64,000 bases of DNA. It comes from Gossypium raimondii. Lineage: Eukaryota > Streptophyta > Magnoliopsida > Malvales > Malvaceae. The stretch lies in NCBI RefSeq assembly GCF_025698545.1, contig NC_068569.1:6510001-6574000 (forward strand), read 5' to 3'. Of the stretch, positions 25,669-41,000 are shown piece after piece; positions within the stretch are counted from its first letter, which is position 1; each line of letters starts with the position of its first letter. The translations under genes and the position numbers were made by a program. The notes below the pieces were generated by a model. That model saw only the letters and a program-made list of their open reading frames with translations, ran no database searches and had not been told where the DNA came from.

Positions 25669-27920
25669 TGTAATGGCTTAAATTCAAGGTTATCGGAACA
25701 GTGGTTTCGTAACCACAAATCTGATTTAAAGAGAAATTTATTTTAATATTTTTGCATGAATATTGATATGATAGGAAAATCGTATGAAAATATCGATAGA
25801 AATTTTATCGATTTAGTAGTTAGTTAGAAAAAGAAATTATTGAAGAAATTGGGTAAAAACAAGGTATTGAGATCTCGATCTCGTAAAACCGAGTCGGAAA
25901 TATTTTTATAAATATTTATGAAATGTTAGTAATGTGGTATTAAAATTTCGTTAGAAAATTTTAATGTTTGGGTAGTCAATTAAATGAAAAGGACTAAATT
26001 GGAAAAGGTGTAAAAGTGGCTGGGATGATTAAATAGCTTAAGTATCTAATGAGAAAGGATTTAAAAGGGAATTAGACCGAAAATTTATTTGTGCTGGACG
26101 GCAAGGACATGAAATCAGCAAGAAAATGGATGATTTAAGGGCAAAATTGGAATATTGCATAATTAACTAAATAAAATTAGGACTAATGTAGAAATATCTA
26201 GATTTCTTATGATTTCTCTTCATTCTCATCAGCCAAAATGCCATAGGAGGGGTTCTTTAAGCTGGTATTTCATAAATTTTGCACCAAGTGAGTTAATCAT
26301 TGCCTTTTTCTTGTAATTTTTGTGTTTTTAAGACTTTTACAACTAAGTTCTACTATTAAATTCATTAGTTTTTGATTTCATGGATGAAATTGAAAGTCAC
26401 CATGGTTGAATGCGGTAAGTTTATGATGAAATAATATGAAATTGAAGCTTTAATTTGTTTATGAGATGATTTTATTAGGTAATTTCAATAAAAATTGATT
26501 TTTAAGACCTAATTGTGAAAAAATTGAAATTAAAGTCTAGTGCTGAAATTTTGATTCCCAAAGGTTATAAAGTAATTTAAAGTGATAGAATAAAGTGTTA
26601 ATTGAGAAAAATCAGCTCAATTGAGAGGTTAATTGAGCAGGAACGAAATTATCATTTATTAAAAGTTTAGGGGAAAAATGGTAGTAAACATCTTGCACTA
26701 AAATAGTTTTAGACAGCAGCAGTAGACTAACTTTGAAAAATCACCATAAATTGTGGAAATTGAATTATAGGATGAAAAAACTATAAATTAAATCTTATTG
26801 AGTCTAGTTTCTCGTAGAAAAAACGATGTAAGTAATGAAATTGTAAATCATGAGATATAATAAATTTTGTGAGACAATGTCAGAATGACTTCGGGTTCCC
26901 CTGTTTTGAATTTGGAAAATCATTAAAAATTTGAGAAAAATAATTAGGGGTTAAAATTTACATGTTTAAATTATTAATGAGTTTATTTTCAATAGAAAAA
27001 AACGGAAATATCATCCAAATTTCGTACTAAGAGATAATTAATTTTTAGCAAAGAAAGGTCAAAGCTGTCAGACAGTAGAACAAGGGTAAGTTTGAAGATT
27101 TTACTGTACTTATTGGCTGAACCAAAAATTCTGAAAATTTTATGGTAGAAAGGTATTTGAGTCTAGTTTTAGAGACACCAAGCGGTTTTTAATTTGAAAT
27201 TCTATAGCTTGAGATATAAATAATTTAGTAACTACGACTCAAGTAGACAACTTTGAATGAACTATAAATAATAGTGGAATTATAGATAATGTTACATATG
27301 AACATGAAATGTATTAAATTGATAATTAAATTTATTTATTTAAATCCAGAAAATTCAAATACGAAGCTAGATCGAGGAAAGGAAAAAGTTCGGGATTAGT
27401 AGATTTTTATATACGAACAAGTATCAAGGCAAGTTCGTGTAACCCGAATTATATTCTTAAATGCTTGAAAAGTATGTTATTGATGTGAATATGATTTAAA
27501 TGCTCATTATATGAAATTTGATGAGACGTTAATATATTTGATAAAAAGGGGAAGAAATCCATGTTGAATGAAAGGAAAATTCGATGGATCTTTAAAAAGG
27601 AATTGACGGTAAAAAGATTTAGCCTGGACGGGTAATCCTATCTTGATATAGCCCTCCTGAAAAATATGTGTAAAATGGATTTAGCCCGGACGGGTAATCC
27701 GAATTAGGGTCTGAATTTAGCTTAGACTGGTAATTCAGATCCAAGCTTATTAAAGCAAATTGGTGTATGTTTTGGGCTTCGGAGGCCCATCAATGGGACG
27801 TCATAATATGTTTCAATAAAAGAATAGTATTTAACTCGTAATAACGGGAAAATTAATTCTGAAAAATCCGGTAATGCCTCTACCATATTCCGGTGACGAA
27901 TATAGGTAGGGGGTGTTATA
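25669..27920 (+). mobile_element. Probable solo LTR of an LTR retrotransposon (about 2.25 kb)
   Basis: The left border starts TGTAATGGCTTAAATTC and the right border ends GGGGGTGTTATA, a decayed TG...CA pair. Flanking 5-mers are GGCTC (25664-25668) and GGTTC (27921-27925), a plausible target-site duplication with one change. The body is non-coding, with a triple motif of about 23 bp (GATTTAGCCYGGACGGGTAA type) at about 27616, 27678 and 27715. It resembles long LTRs I associate with Malvaceae genomes; that link is memory, not a search. No gag or pol and no second LTR are in the window. Confidence 0.65.
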
Positions 27921-27925
27921 GGTTC

Positions 27926-29092
27926 ACAATTTAAATAGTTTGTAACTTTAATTATAAAATCTTATATAAACTTAATTTACAAAAACTTATGATATCTTAT
28001 ATCATTTTTATAATATGTAAATTAAGTCAAAATAAAATAATATTTATAATATTTAAAATTTATAAAATAAATTGTTCTAAACTTTCATAACACTTATTTT
28101 AAATAATATTAAAATTTTCATTACTTTTAATAACAAAAACTAGAATAATTTTTATAAATAAGTATATTATTTTTACAATATATAGCATTGACACAAATAA
28201 ATTATATCCATACTTAACCTTAAATTTTATAAATAAATATATTATAAAACTTTTAAATAATTTTTCATAATAAACTTTTTGACCATAACTTAAAAAAATA
28301 TAGGATTTAAAATAAAAATTTTGATTCTAACTTTTAAAATACAAAAAATATATTTATAATATAAAAAGTTTTGGTCACAACTATCCCAAAATTCATACAT
28401 GTCATGCTTATAATATAATTTTATAACTTGTATAAAATAATTTTTAAAATTAGATTTAAATATAATTATATATATAATTACTCTAATTCTCAATTAAAGT
28501 ATTTCAATTACACCTAATTTGATAGGACCTACCAATTATTATTCATACATGTTAATATTATGTAATTACAAATAAGTGGTTCCAATTTAATTATTAGATT
28601 GCTTTTCAAACACTAGTTTAATTAAAAGTATTAAAAAATTAAATTTGTAAAAGCATTAAAAAAAAAGGAACAAAAATGCGGCAAGGAAAATGTGACGCTG
28701 GCGCTCTAAGTCAAGCCTCTGCAAGTGCAACTCTTCATCGGTTAGCCCATTGCCTAAACTTCTATTAACGCTCTGCCCGATCCTTCAAGTACTACTGCTA
28801 GAGCTAGACTAGGAGGAGCTCTATCAGTCTATAGAAAGCCCAAAAATCAACGGACAGCGCCAGTATTTTCTTATTTTATTTACCGACAGAATTTCGCAAT
28901 TTGTCCCTAACGAAAAAGTATAACAATTCTAATCTAAACTTCAGTCCCTAAAATTCCCTTCACTTCCCAACCGATCCCGGGGTGGGAAATTGGAAAAAGA
29001 TAAAAAAGAGAAGCAGATCCGTGGAAAGGAAAGAAAAAGGAAGGGCGTTTGAAGACGGGGGATGTATGTTTATGATCTGGAGTTGAAATGAA
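27926..29092. other. AT-rich spacer and VPS50 promoter/5' UTR
   Basis: 27926-28660 is extremely AT-rich. From about 28670 the composition becomes balanced, suggesting the VPS50 promoter and 5' UTR. No clear TATA box is seen. Confidence 0.45.
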
Positions 29093-32000
29093 ATGCAGCA
29101 GCCGAATCTGTTCCCGTTCGGCAGCGTTTTGGGGAATCCGTTTTTGTTGAATGGCGGCGTTGGCGATTTAAGCGACGGTGGATTTGACAGCTCTAGGGTT
29201 TTCTTTTTGGTCCCTTTTTTGTTATTCCAAGGAGGTGGAATGGATTTGTCCAAGGTTGGGGAGAAAATCCTCAGCTCCGTGCGGTCCGCGCGATCACTTG
29301 GTCTCTTGCCTTCTTCTCTCTCTTCTGATCGGCCCGAGGTAAGTAATGTAGCTCAAGACTTACTTAAATCTTTTAATCTTTTGATTATCGAGTCTTTGTT
29401 GAGTTATTTCTTTTGCCGGAATTCTTTATTGAGGTTTATTCCACTGCATTTGATTAGTTTTGAGAAATTCGACACTAGTATAAATTAGTGTTACTTTGTT
29501 GAAGTTAAGTTTAATTAGATTTTATTTGAACTGAATTTAGTTTTGTCACTGGACTTGCTAGATACGTTGCATCCTGAATGACCAAGACTTTGTTTGGTTG
29601 TTACTTTTGTTTCCCTAAAAGATTTTACTGTAAAATAAAAATGGATGCACAATGAACATAGAATGCGACGGAATTCTTAAATAATTGTTCAGTATAATAG
29701 TAAAATCATGTTTTTGTGTATAGTTTTTCATTTTTAAATCTTAAAATAAAACATTGTTTGCTTTTTATATCCCGGTCTTTTGGTTTTGGGAGGCAATGTT
29801 AAATATCAAAAGTAATTACCAAATGGTCCCCAACAACAACAAAGCAGTAGATGGAACTGGGTATGACTTGTTATGTTTTTTGAGCCAAAAGTTTGCTGGG
29901 TTTTGTGGTTTGTATGTTACTTTTGGACTTAGGATGTTATTTGATATTTCTGTCAGGACTAGCTGTATTCTTCTCTATAGTTTATTTGTGAATTTTGATT
30001 CATATGTTCTTTATTATCTTATACAGGTTCCAGCTCGAGCTGCAGCAGCAGCGGCTGTTGCTCGTGCTCTTTCAGGATTGCCACCTGATCAGAGATATAG
30101 TCTTCCATCGAGTTCTGAAGAACTGATGTCAATATATGGAAGCAAACCTCAGAGTCAAATAGTGGAAGACGTAGAGGAAAAATTCTATGAGGAGGTGTTT
30201 CTTGGATATTTATGCTTACATGTACTAGAGACATATAAATTATAATTTGAGAACCATTGTCTATAGTGCAATGCAAAATCAGTGAAGTTACATTTACAAA
30301 TTCAACTTCTTTTCGTCATCTGAATGATTAAGCCGAACATAAAGTTGTGGTTCTGATTGGTATTTTTGTTGTTTTAACCTTTATTCTTGTCAATATTTAT
30401 ATGTTGCTGTCTTTCTTCTCCACCACTTCCTTTCTTCTATCCATAATGATCATATACTAAAGTACATGCTGTGAATATATAAACTTCAAGGACATGAGAA
30501 AGAACTGTTTTGTTATAGTCTTCCGTTTCTTTGCCTTTTCTTTTTCTTTTTGAATATGAGATTCAGAAAGCGGAAGAAAGAAAGAAAAAGTAAAAGGGGG
30601 TGGGTACGGGAAAGGGGAAGGAGCAGTACTACTGTAGTTCATTGGAAGCATACAGGAGTAGTTCCAAAAGGAAAACAGAAAGAATAGTGTTTGCCTTTTC
30701 TTTTTTATTCTGCTGAAGCATGTTATTTTTATTACTATTATTATTATTTTATGTTTTTCAATCTGTTTCTGTATACTTACTTTTTCAATCTATGGCAGGA
30801 GTTTGATCCGATAAAACATGTCTTGGAGCATATTCCTTCTGATGAAAATGAACTAGAATATTTTGAGAAACAGGTATTTTTTTGGTTTAGTTTTCGTATT
30901 TTAGTTTTTTAAGTAGACTTTTCTAATTCAATTATTTGTCTTCCGGTTGTGCACCTCAGTCATTTATGTTGTAGACTATTGGACTTTACTGCTTTATTAT
31001 TTCCTCTCTTGGTGACGTTGATCCCTCCAATATTGTCTTACTACCATTTGCTACCATTCGCTATAAATATGTAGATATCCCAACGTTTTGTTTTAATTGT
31101 GAGATAACATTTTTATCCTTTCTTCTGGTTTTCTTATTTAATAAGTGCCTGTTACAAGTTACGCATATGATAATGTTTTCTTACTCTGTTCATGAATGGT
31201 TAACTGCTTGTGCGTCATAATCCCAATTCCCTGCTGTGACTTGTTTGTTGTCAGTGAACAGTTCTTTGCTCAATATTATCTCTGTGAACATAGTGGTAAT
31301 GATTAGGGGATATGATAAAGACATCTGATAATAAGAAAAGGTTTTTGGGTTTTATGAATTGCGGCCTAAGGTTGAATAAGCAATTGTGGAGCAAAGATCC
31401 TGGGTTGTTCATTGTACCAGTGAGCTAAATATGTTCAAGATTCCATGCTTGTCATATATGCGTAGCTGTTTCTTTTGTTCTTATCTTGTCATATATCCAT
31501 AAAGGTTACTTGCTTTGTTCCATTGTTTGCCCCCCCCGGGTTTCTAATGGATTGCAATCAGATAGCTTTGTTCTTATCTGGAATTTTCATTAAGTTTATC
31601 TATTTTTCCGTTCATCTTGATCCCTTTTTAGGCCACACTTAGATTAGCTCAACTGGATAGAGTAGCAGAACAATTATCCCGCAATGTTATGGAGCATCAT
31701 GAAGTAATGGGTAAGTTATCTAATGAGATTTCTCTGCAATATAACCTCTGTTTATACATCATCTGATTTTATTGTATAGGTTTACAAGTTGTGCTCCTCT
31801 ATCTGTTATTAAAATGAAAAGTGTCTTTTTGCATCTTTGAATAGAGTTTTTGACTATGATATATAGAGCATCAATTATCTGAATTCTTCATCTAATCCCT
31901 AGTCATCAAGATTTTATGTATATATTTACTAAAGTTGGTCCCATGACACTAATTATTCATTAAAGATGGAATTATTCGCTTGATCAGTTATAAGTTGATT

Positions 32001-35000
32001 AATTGGCATGATGTGCTGTAGTGTTGGTTTTATTGGTGCCTGTCTCAAAATATATAATATTTATATTATACATTTCCGTGGGGTTATACAGAATGGTTAA
32101 GAAAATTTGATTGTCTTCTAGTTTCTTCTTTAATTAAAGTGACAACCTTTTAATTTTAATTATTAAATTGGAGGGGTTGAAGGTGTTTAAGTTTTACAGT
32201 TCTTACTTCAGTTTTTGTTGTTGTGTGTACTATGGTGATGGTTTAAAGAAGTTCAGGATTCATTTTCTCGTTTCTTTAAGTGAGGTTTTGATACTTGCTT
32301 TTGGCCAGTGAAGGGTATGAATTTGGTCAGGGAATTGGAGAAAGACTTGAAGATTGCAAATGTCATCTGCAGGGTAAGCATTTGCATTGTTTCATGTATG
32401 ATATTTTAAAGAACCTCATCTGGAGAATGTCAGCTCATTGTTTCTGCTTTTTCCCAGTTCCTGGTGATTCTGTTCATTACTTTAGATATTGAGTGTACAA
32501 TTGTTATGCTGCTACTGAACCTGCATCTCATTCGAGTTGTGTTGTTTGCAGAATGGCAGAAGGCATCTAACATCATCAATGAATGAGGTTTCTAGGGACC
32601 TTGTTGTGAATACTGATTCTAAGAAGAAACAAGCTCTTATGGTAAATCTCTCTTGTACTCACCTTAGCAATACTTATCTTTGACTGTGGCTATAATTTTA
32701 TATCTTTTGGCTTTCTGGGAGAAAGTTAATGTTTTCATAATCTTCATATTTCTCATTGCAGCACTTGCTTCCAGTACTAGCCGAGCTTCTTCATGCACGG
32801 GACATGCAAGTATCCCTTGAGTCTCTGGTCGAGGAAGGTAATTTCTGCAAGGTGAGTTCCAAGTAACATTAGTTACATTACCTATGATCCTTCAGTTTCT
32901 TTTTTTCTACTTTATCATGATTATATCTCAAAACAGTGCACTTAGTATAAGTTATTGTGCAGGCATTTCAAGTACTATCCGAGTATTTACAACTACTAGA
33001 TAGCTTCTCAGAGCTTTCAGCAATACAAGAGATGAGCCGTGGGGTTGAGGTGAGCATTAAAGTTCTATTATGTAATTCTTATGTATTTTGTACCAAAAGG
33101 TGTTCTCTCTTTCTGCCTGCCTCTCTTAATTTCTGTTGTTAATTATAATAAGAACTTACAAAAGCTATATGTTAAGTTGCAATGCTGCATCTTTTGCTCT
33201 GGAATAGAAAATTTCTTCGTTCTTATCACTTTCTTACAGTTGATTTTGGATTAAAATTTGAAGTAAGCTTCCTTTTCACCATTTTAAGTATTGATGCAGG
33301 TTTGGCTAGGAAGAACTCTTCAAAAGCTGGACTCGCTCTTGTTAGGAGTTTGTCAGGAGTTTAAAGAAGAAGGCTATTTAACTGTTGGTTATTTATTATC
33401 TGTTCCTTGTTCTTGATACCTGGTGCATGCATGAAGTCTTTGATTTCAACTTTCTACATGATTTATGCATTACTTTTGTCATAGATGATACACTTATAAA
33501 TTTATTTTCAATAAATCATTTTATTTGTTTCAAGTATCCAAACATCCTGTGGCTGCCTCATCGAGTTCAATTTGTCGTCAGTTTGTTTTATCAAAATCGA
33601 TGACATATCATTGTTTGCACCTTTCATTAGATGACTATATTTTAGTTGTCTGCATAGAATGCTAGGGAGGCAGACCAGGGTATCTGCTGGATTTATGTAT
33701 AAATTTGAGCATGAGCACTCTCACAGATTTCTTTGTTTGTCTATTGTTGTGGCTTAGAAAAGATACTGCTTCTGCCCATTCCCTTTTAGTTTTCAACTGT
33801 TTAATGCTTTCTTGTTTTCTGTTCTAACAGCTTACTTAGTATGTAGACTACTACAATTTCTTTGTTCTGTTTGTATGCGCGTTAAAAACTGGTTTGCTCT
33901 ATAGTCTTTGATGGAATTCAGTTATGTTTTTTGGCCATTTGGTTAAGGTTATTTAGTTTTGCTTGAGAATTGCATTATTTTGGTCTACAATAAATATCAT
34001 ACAGTTCTCATTATGTTTGCTGTGCTAGTCATTTTCTGTCCATGCCATATGTGGCCTATCCTGCAATTAGAAGATTCTTCTCATTCTATGGTCTACATCC
34101 TAGGCTTTGTCAAGTTCAATCACATTTGTCTCATTCTTTAGAGGGAAAAACTGCAAGTTAGAGATTTACGACTATCATTTTTATATTTTTGGAAAAGTGA
34201 GGTTAATATATTCGCAATGTTTCAGGTGGTTGATGCTTATGCTTTAATAGGAGATGTCTCTGGTCTTGCCGAGAAGATACAAAGTTTTTTCATGCAAGAA
34301 GTTATCTCAGAAACCCACTCTGTCTTGAAGAGTATTATTCTCTATGAGGTAATATTGATGTTGTGGGAATATGATAGTTCAGGGGTACATATGGCACCTC
34401 AGAGTTTTAATTTACAACTATAATATACTCTTTACCCACTCAAAGAAAGTATTTTAATGTACGTGCTGTTAACTGTCAAATTCTAGATTTCAGGCCTTTT
34501 GTCCATACAATTTATCAGTGTACTTATGTTGATGCACTAGATAGGAAATGAGGTTGAGATCACAGGGTGCTTATTCTAGTTAATTATATTAATGTGAATT
34601 CAAATTTAGTTGAATTGGATGAAAAGTTTTGGACTGTGACTAATAAAAGAGTACACAGATATATTAGGAGTCCATCAAAGGGAGAAGGGAACTTAAATAC
34701 ACATGGTTAACCAGTATGGACTGGAAACCGTAGAAGAATGAGAACAAACCACACTTTAGTTCAGTTTGTTTCATTGTGAATTTATCCTAGGTCCTTTGTA
34801 TGTCCTTTTTACCTTTTCTTGCTGCTCATGATGCTTATATTTTCTACCTCATATGATAGGATAACTTATTAGGTGATTGATAACTTTTGCAGGACCAAGA
34901 TGTACATATGCAAAATAGCAGGTATGCGTTCTAAACTTAAGTGGTCTTTCTATCAATTGATGTGCTAGTACTTTATTATTTTGCCATGGTTACTAACTTA

Positions 35001-38000
35001 TATTTTATTTGACCCCAGACTTACCTACAGTGATCTATGCCTTCAGATACCTGAATCTAAGTTTAGACAGTGTTTGTTAAGGACACTAGCTGTCCTGTTC
35101 AAAATAATGTGTTCATATCATGAAATCATGGGCTTTCAGCTGGAGAATAAGGTCAATTTGAATTTTACTGTTTCTCATTTGTTTATGTAGAATATTTGTT
35201 GTTAGTGTTGCTGCTTAATGGTTACAGTTGTCTCCAACTTTTTGTTGCTGTGAAATATATGTGGAACTTTCTTTTCCACTTCTCAAGCTATGGGAAATGT
35301 GGAATAGAAGATAGTTACATTATCTGCCTAGAGCATCCAGGACTAAGAAATACGGGAGGGCTAAGCTAGAATTGGAGTTAAGCAAGTCTGTGCTTTGACT
35401 CACATGGTTTTTCCTTTTCTATATTGGTTTTCTTTTGAGGCATCAGTTTGAATCTATTGCATGGTATATAAATCTCTGGATGTATGCATATTTATATGAA
35501 ATCTTTCTGGGTTCTTTGGTAATGCCATGGCCATTTTGCATTTTCCTGGTTTCCTTCCTGTTTGCAGGGTGCTCTGTCTCTCTTATTATTATTATTATTA
35601 TTATTTTAAAATGTTTTTGTCTTGTTGCAGGTTTTAGAGTGCCCAGTAACAAATGCCAAATTGATGAAAGGTAACATCTTTTCTGAATGCTGTAGAGGTT
35701 TCAGCACACACTGGGTTCAGTTTCTAAAATAATCCTTGCAACTCCCAATGGGTTAACTATTTGATCTCACTGAATCTGTAGATGGGATACCAGGTTCATC
35801 TTCCATAAAGGAGTCTACAACAGCCACTTCCTCAGCTGATACATCTGGAAGGATGGATTCTGGAAATGTAGAATCTGATAAACCAGTTTCTGATGGTAGA
35901 AATGGCGATGGTGCTACATCAAGCAGTGGATCTCCATGGTATCAATTAAGGAAAGAAGCCATAACTTTTGTGTCACAAACTCTTCAGAGGGGACGTAAGA
36001 ATCTTTGGCAACTTATGACTAGCCGAGTATCAGTACTGCTGTCTGCTTCTGCTGCTGCTTCTACAAGCATTCATCAATTTTTGAAAAACTATGAAGATCT
36101 TAGCACATTCATCTTGGCTGGGGAAGCCTTCTGTGGAGTTGAGGCTTTTGAGTTCAGGCAGAAATTGAAGGGTGTCTGCGGAAATTATTTTGCTGCATTT
36201 CATCGGCAAAATGTATTTGTAAGTTGGATTTCTGACTTATTCTTCGTCGTGGTTACTTTTATTGTTTTTATTGGTTTTGGGGGAGTTAGTCTTTGAAGTT
36301 GTAGGCTTTCTTTGGAGACAGGGTGGCGCTACCATTTAGTTATAGCTAATCATGGGCTTCTTACTTATCTACTTGGTTTCAAGAATTATGCACATCAAAA
36401 TGCAAGTTTTGTTGTCTTTATCATACTTGCAATATTTTTTGTAATGACTGTTGATATTTTATACTTTGCATAAAATGGAAATATGGAGAGGTTTTTAGTG
36501 GAGCAAGTACCGGTACTTGCATTTTTATTTTCTTGCTTATTGTAGCATGTTATAAAATTGGTTTGTCTGTTGGCATATCTTTTGTTGCAGATATATTTTA
36601 TTTTGTGGCACCATTCTTACTAGTATTTCTGTGCATAATTCTATACCTTCTGCCTGTAATCTTAATGAGTTGAAACGGAACTGTGTCTTTTTGTTTTGTT
36701 TTCAGGCACTTAAAATGGTTTTGGAGAGAGAAACCTGGCTTAGATTGCCACCAGAGACGGCACAAATAATTAGTTTTGCTGGGCTAGTAGGTGATGGAGC
36801 ACCCTTAATTGCTGCCTCTGATGGTAGGTCTTCTAATTCTAGGGTGCTTCGCGCTGACAAATCAGCAAACAAAGTTGACACAGGTGCCAAGAAGAGTGGA
36901 TTTTCTCCTTGGCTTAGAAATGGAAACCCATTTTTGCTAAAAGTAAGCTCCAGTCACAAAGAGGCTCATAATTCCTCCCCACTTAATGGAACAACCTCTG
37001 TTGAATATGAGGGAAATGCTGATAATATTCATGGTGATGTCTCTCCTCGTGGTGATGAAAATCATATCAATGGTGCCAATTCCATCTCGGAAGAGGAAAA
37101 CGAGGATTTACTTGCTGACTTTATTGATGAGGATAGTCAACTCCCTAGTCGAATTTCAAAACCCAACCTTTCAAGAAATTACTCTCTTCATTTCAGTAAT
37201 GATGATTTTACAGCACAAACAGGATCATCTCTTTGTCTTCTGAGGTTAGGTGCTATACAGTTCCGAAAAGAAAATGCATTTCTCTATCAAGAGCTATGTT
37301 CTTCATTTTCTTATAAGCAAATGTAATTGAGCTTCTAATTTTTACACATTAGGTCGATGGATAAGTATGCAAGATTGATGCAGAAACTTGAAATAGTAAA
37401 TGTTGAGTTTTTTAAGGTGCGTGCTGGTTAAACCTTTCTTTTCCTAAGCTCTACTTCCTCGGTGGGCATACAATCTGAACACTGTCTTTTTCGCGTTTTC
37501 CCTCTAAATTAATTTTCCTGATTCAGTACATTGTTGCAGGGCATATGCCAGTTATTTGAGATGTTTTTCTATTTTGTATTTGAAACATTTGGTCTGCAAA
37601 ACATGAATTCGAGTGGAAAGACCTCGACGGACTCTCTTAATTGTAAGTTAATTTCCATTCAATACATGATGGAAATTTATATATCTATTAATATGCACTT
37701 ACAAGTTCACTTCTCATTTCTGCATTTTGACTATTTTGTTTGTTATTCCTAGATCGGTTAAAGACTGCCTTATCACAAGTAACGCAAGATTGTGAAGAGT
37801 GGATAAAAACTTCATCAGGATCCTTATCATCTTCAACCGCACATGCAGATTTGACACCCACTGCTCCTCAAAATACAAATTTTGGTTCTCCACCAGGCAC
37901 CTCCTTTGGTCTAAAGGTATAAAGTAACTTTCTTTGGGTAAGGTATTACTGATTTTTAGGATGACTGTAACAAGTTTTTCCCACAAGTTCCTTTTCTTAT

Positions 38001-41000
38001 AGATTTGATGGGGAAAATTGCCCACTATTAGCAGATTTCTTGTTCTCTCATCAGCCACTTTATGTTTTGGTAGTTTTATTTCTCAATATGATATTAACTA
38101 AGGGATGAAAGGTTTTGTTTGTTAATGTGGATTATTCATTAAAATGCTTTGCACTGACTCGTCAACAAGAATCTATGTTAAATGCTTATTGGTTTCTTGA
38201 TTTCTTCGAACTAAGGTGATTTATGTGGATTTTGTTTTTAAAACGGGAATGAAGCATTTGATAGTTTATGTGCCCATAAATAACATAACACTTATGTTGC
38301 AGGAAAGATGTGCAGGTGCTGATACTGTAGCTCTTGTAGCTCGGATATTGCATAGATCTAGAACTAATCTCCAATCATTGCTATTAAAGAGTAATACAGC
38401 TATAGTTGAAGATTTCTTTGTGCACCTGGTATGGTTCTCAATTAGTCATTTTCTATCAATTGGGTTAAGAAAATGCAAAAAAAAAAATTATACTTGTGTG
38501 ATTTATGTTGACTTATGGTTTAGTGCTATGTCTGAACAAGACTAGAATAGTTATTTATAACAGTATTGGACCACCTCTAATCCATATTTTCCTGAAATTA
38601 AAAAATACCAGTAATAAGAGACACTTTGTCCTCTCTTCTTTCACAAAGGATGTCCTGGTTTCTGCTTTGTGTTATTTGTATATGTATAGTATTAAATAAA
38701 TGTCAAAGTAGTATGTGGTTAAGATTTTAGTTCCACCTTTCATAGAAAAGCAAGTTGTTAATGCTTTGTAGACATAGAGATATATTGTAGATAAGGACAG
38801 GGGTCATTCTACTGGATCTTCCAAGTGAGTCTGTAAGGTATGTCAGAGTAAATTTAATAATTTCCCGTTTTGTTGCTTCATTAATTTGGTACATTGAACC
38901 TTTTGAACATATAGACAGCTTCATAATATATTCAAGCAGTTTCTTTATTACTTTATACTAAATTCAATTGAATCATTATTTGGTATGATGTGATGAAAAA
39001 TCATGAATGATAAATCTGATATTCTGAAATAGGCTCCTTGTTGCCCCCTCCCGCCTGAAAAAATGGCCCTCTGAACAGTTGTGGGATCTGTAAATTATGA
39101 GGACTTGGATTCTTGAAGACCTTTGACACTATCTTGTGCTAGATTATTATGATGGCAGTGTCAAGTTACTCTATGTAACTTATGATTTGTAGCTCAAATA
39201 TTTTCTTTAATCAGTACAAAATGATGACAAACACGCAGCAAGGGGGCTCGATTCATGAAGGAAGCCGGTTATTTTTTTGTTCAAACAGTTGAAACAAAAT
39301 TCAAAGATCAGTTACTCCTAATAACTATTAGAGCTTTGATGAAGGTAGCTCTTCCCCGTCAAAGGCCCTCCTATTACTTTCATCATTAAAGCTAAAAAAT
39401 AGATAGACCAAATGTGTCACTTCTCTACTCTCTGTACAAGCATGTATACCTCTCAAGTCCTTGCTCCTGCCGCTCAACCCTGCCTGTATAGCCCATGTAA
39501 TAATCTACATAGCATAAGCTAAGCTGCCTTTGTACTAGAACAGCTGCAAGTTGAAGCCGTCTCTCTCCATCAGACATATATATTTTACTTTTCCCTGCTT
39601 AGTTTCGAACATCTTTTTAATATGTAATTTATAAAATTTATTATGGTTTTCCAAATGAGCATAATTTTGTTTTATCAAGTAAATGTTATTATATTAATTT
39701 GAATTTTACTTTTTCTGATAATATGATATTTAGTTTACTTGCTTGGCTATTGCCAGGTGGGTGCTGTGCCAGATCTTGTAGAGCACATACATAGGACAAC
39801 TGCAAGAATACTGCTTCACATTAATGGGTAAGATCATTATATCGAGTTCCTCATTAAAAAATGTTATTTTTGCTTGCATATTGACACAAAAGCTAAAACC
39901 TGTTTGTTGAGGATTATAAATTAAAAGTAACTTAAAATAACTTTAATGGAAAAAACAAAAAACATGATTTGATTTTTCTATGCAATCATTATGATTGATT
40001 TAATGATAATGTTTTTGATGCTTGTGAATTTTATCTATGGTTTTGCTTTTTCTTTATGCAAAAATTGAGGAAACAAATGCAACCAAAAGCAAGGAACAGA
40101 ACATATGTATATATGCACGTGTATGTTTATGCATGCACATGTGTCTGTGTATATAGCCTTGTGAAAGCTGGGACTGATTCTAGGGTTATTATTTTGTCTT
40201 CACTCAACCTTGTAGACTAGTCACCCAACATGCTGAAATATAGATATATTTTTATAAAAAACAATACTCTTTGATGTTAACTGAACCAAGCAAGAAAAAA
40301 AATCTGAATGAAAAATAGAAAATGTAACAAAACAGTTGAAGTGTCCAAAATGCCGAGTTGCGGGAAATATGAAAGAGAGTAAACAAAAATGTCTTGATGG
40401 GTATTAAAATTTTGAGGTAGGCTAAAGACATTTGTCCAACCATTCTTGTTAATTTTGATGATTGGAGGTTATCTATCAATCCATCAAAACTAGTTATTAT
40501 TGACTAAATTTTGCAGTGTCTGGCTGACTTGGGATATGATGGAAGAATTTGGTTTCACTTGCCAAACCCATTAAGGTTATATTATGCGGCAAGAATTTTT
40601 TAAACTAACCTTTTATGTCCTTTCCCTCTTTCCCTCCATTTTCATGGCAGAAATCAAAACCTTGTAGAAGATCTTTAACAATAATTAATTTTTCTTCTGT
40701 GATTGCATGGCTGAAAGCAAAAAATATATATTTACTAGCATGCCATTAATTTTCCTAGCTGTTGTCTAGGCTTTTCTCATAATAAAACCTGAATGTTTGG
40801 CAGGTATGTTGATCGAATTGCTAATGCAAAATGGGAATTGAAAGAGCTTGGGATGGAGCACAATGGGTTTGTTCTCTTTCTTTACAAATTTGTTTCATTT
40901 TTTTTCTTTTTCTGTGATCTCATATTTGGCAGTAAATCTTGCTATTATCTTTGCTTAAATAGATCCTTGACCTCCATTTGACAAGTTCTTTGATATGAAT

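Noticed and set aside
27600-27730. CRISPR-like or satellite array in the LTR
   Set aside because: Only three diverged copies of unequal spacing in plant DNA; an LTR-internal motif explains them.
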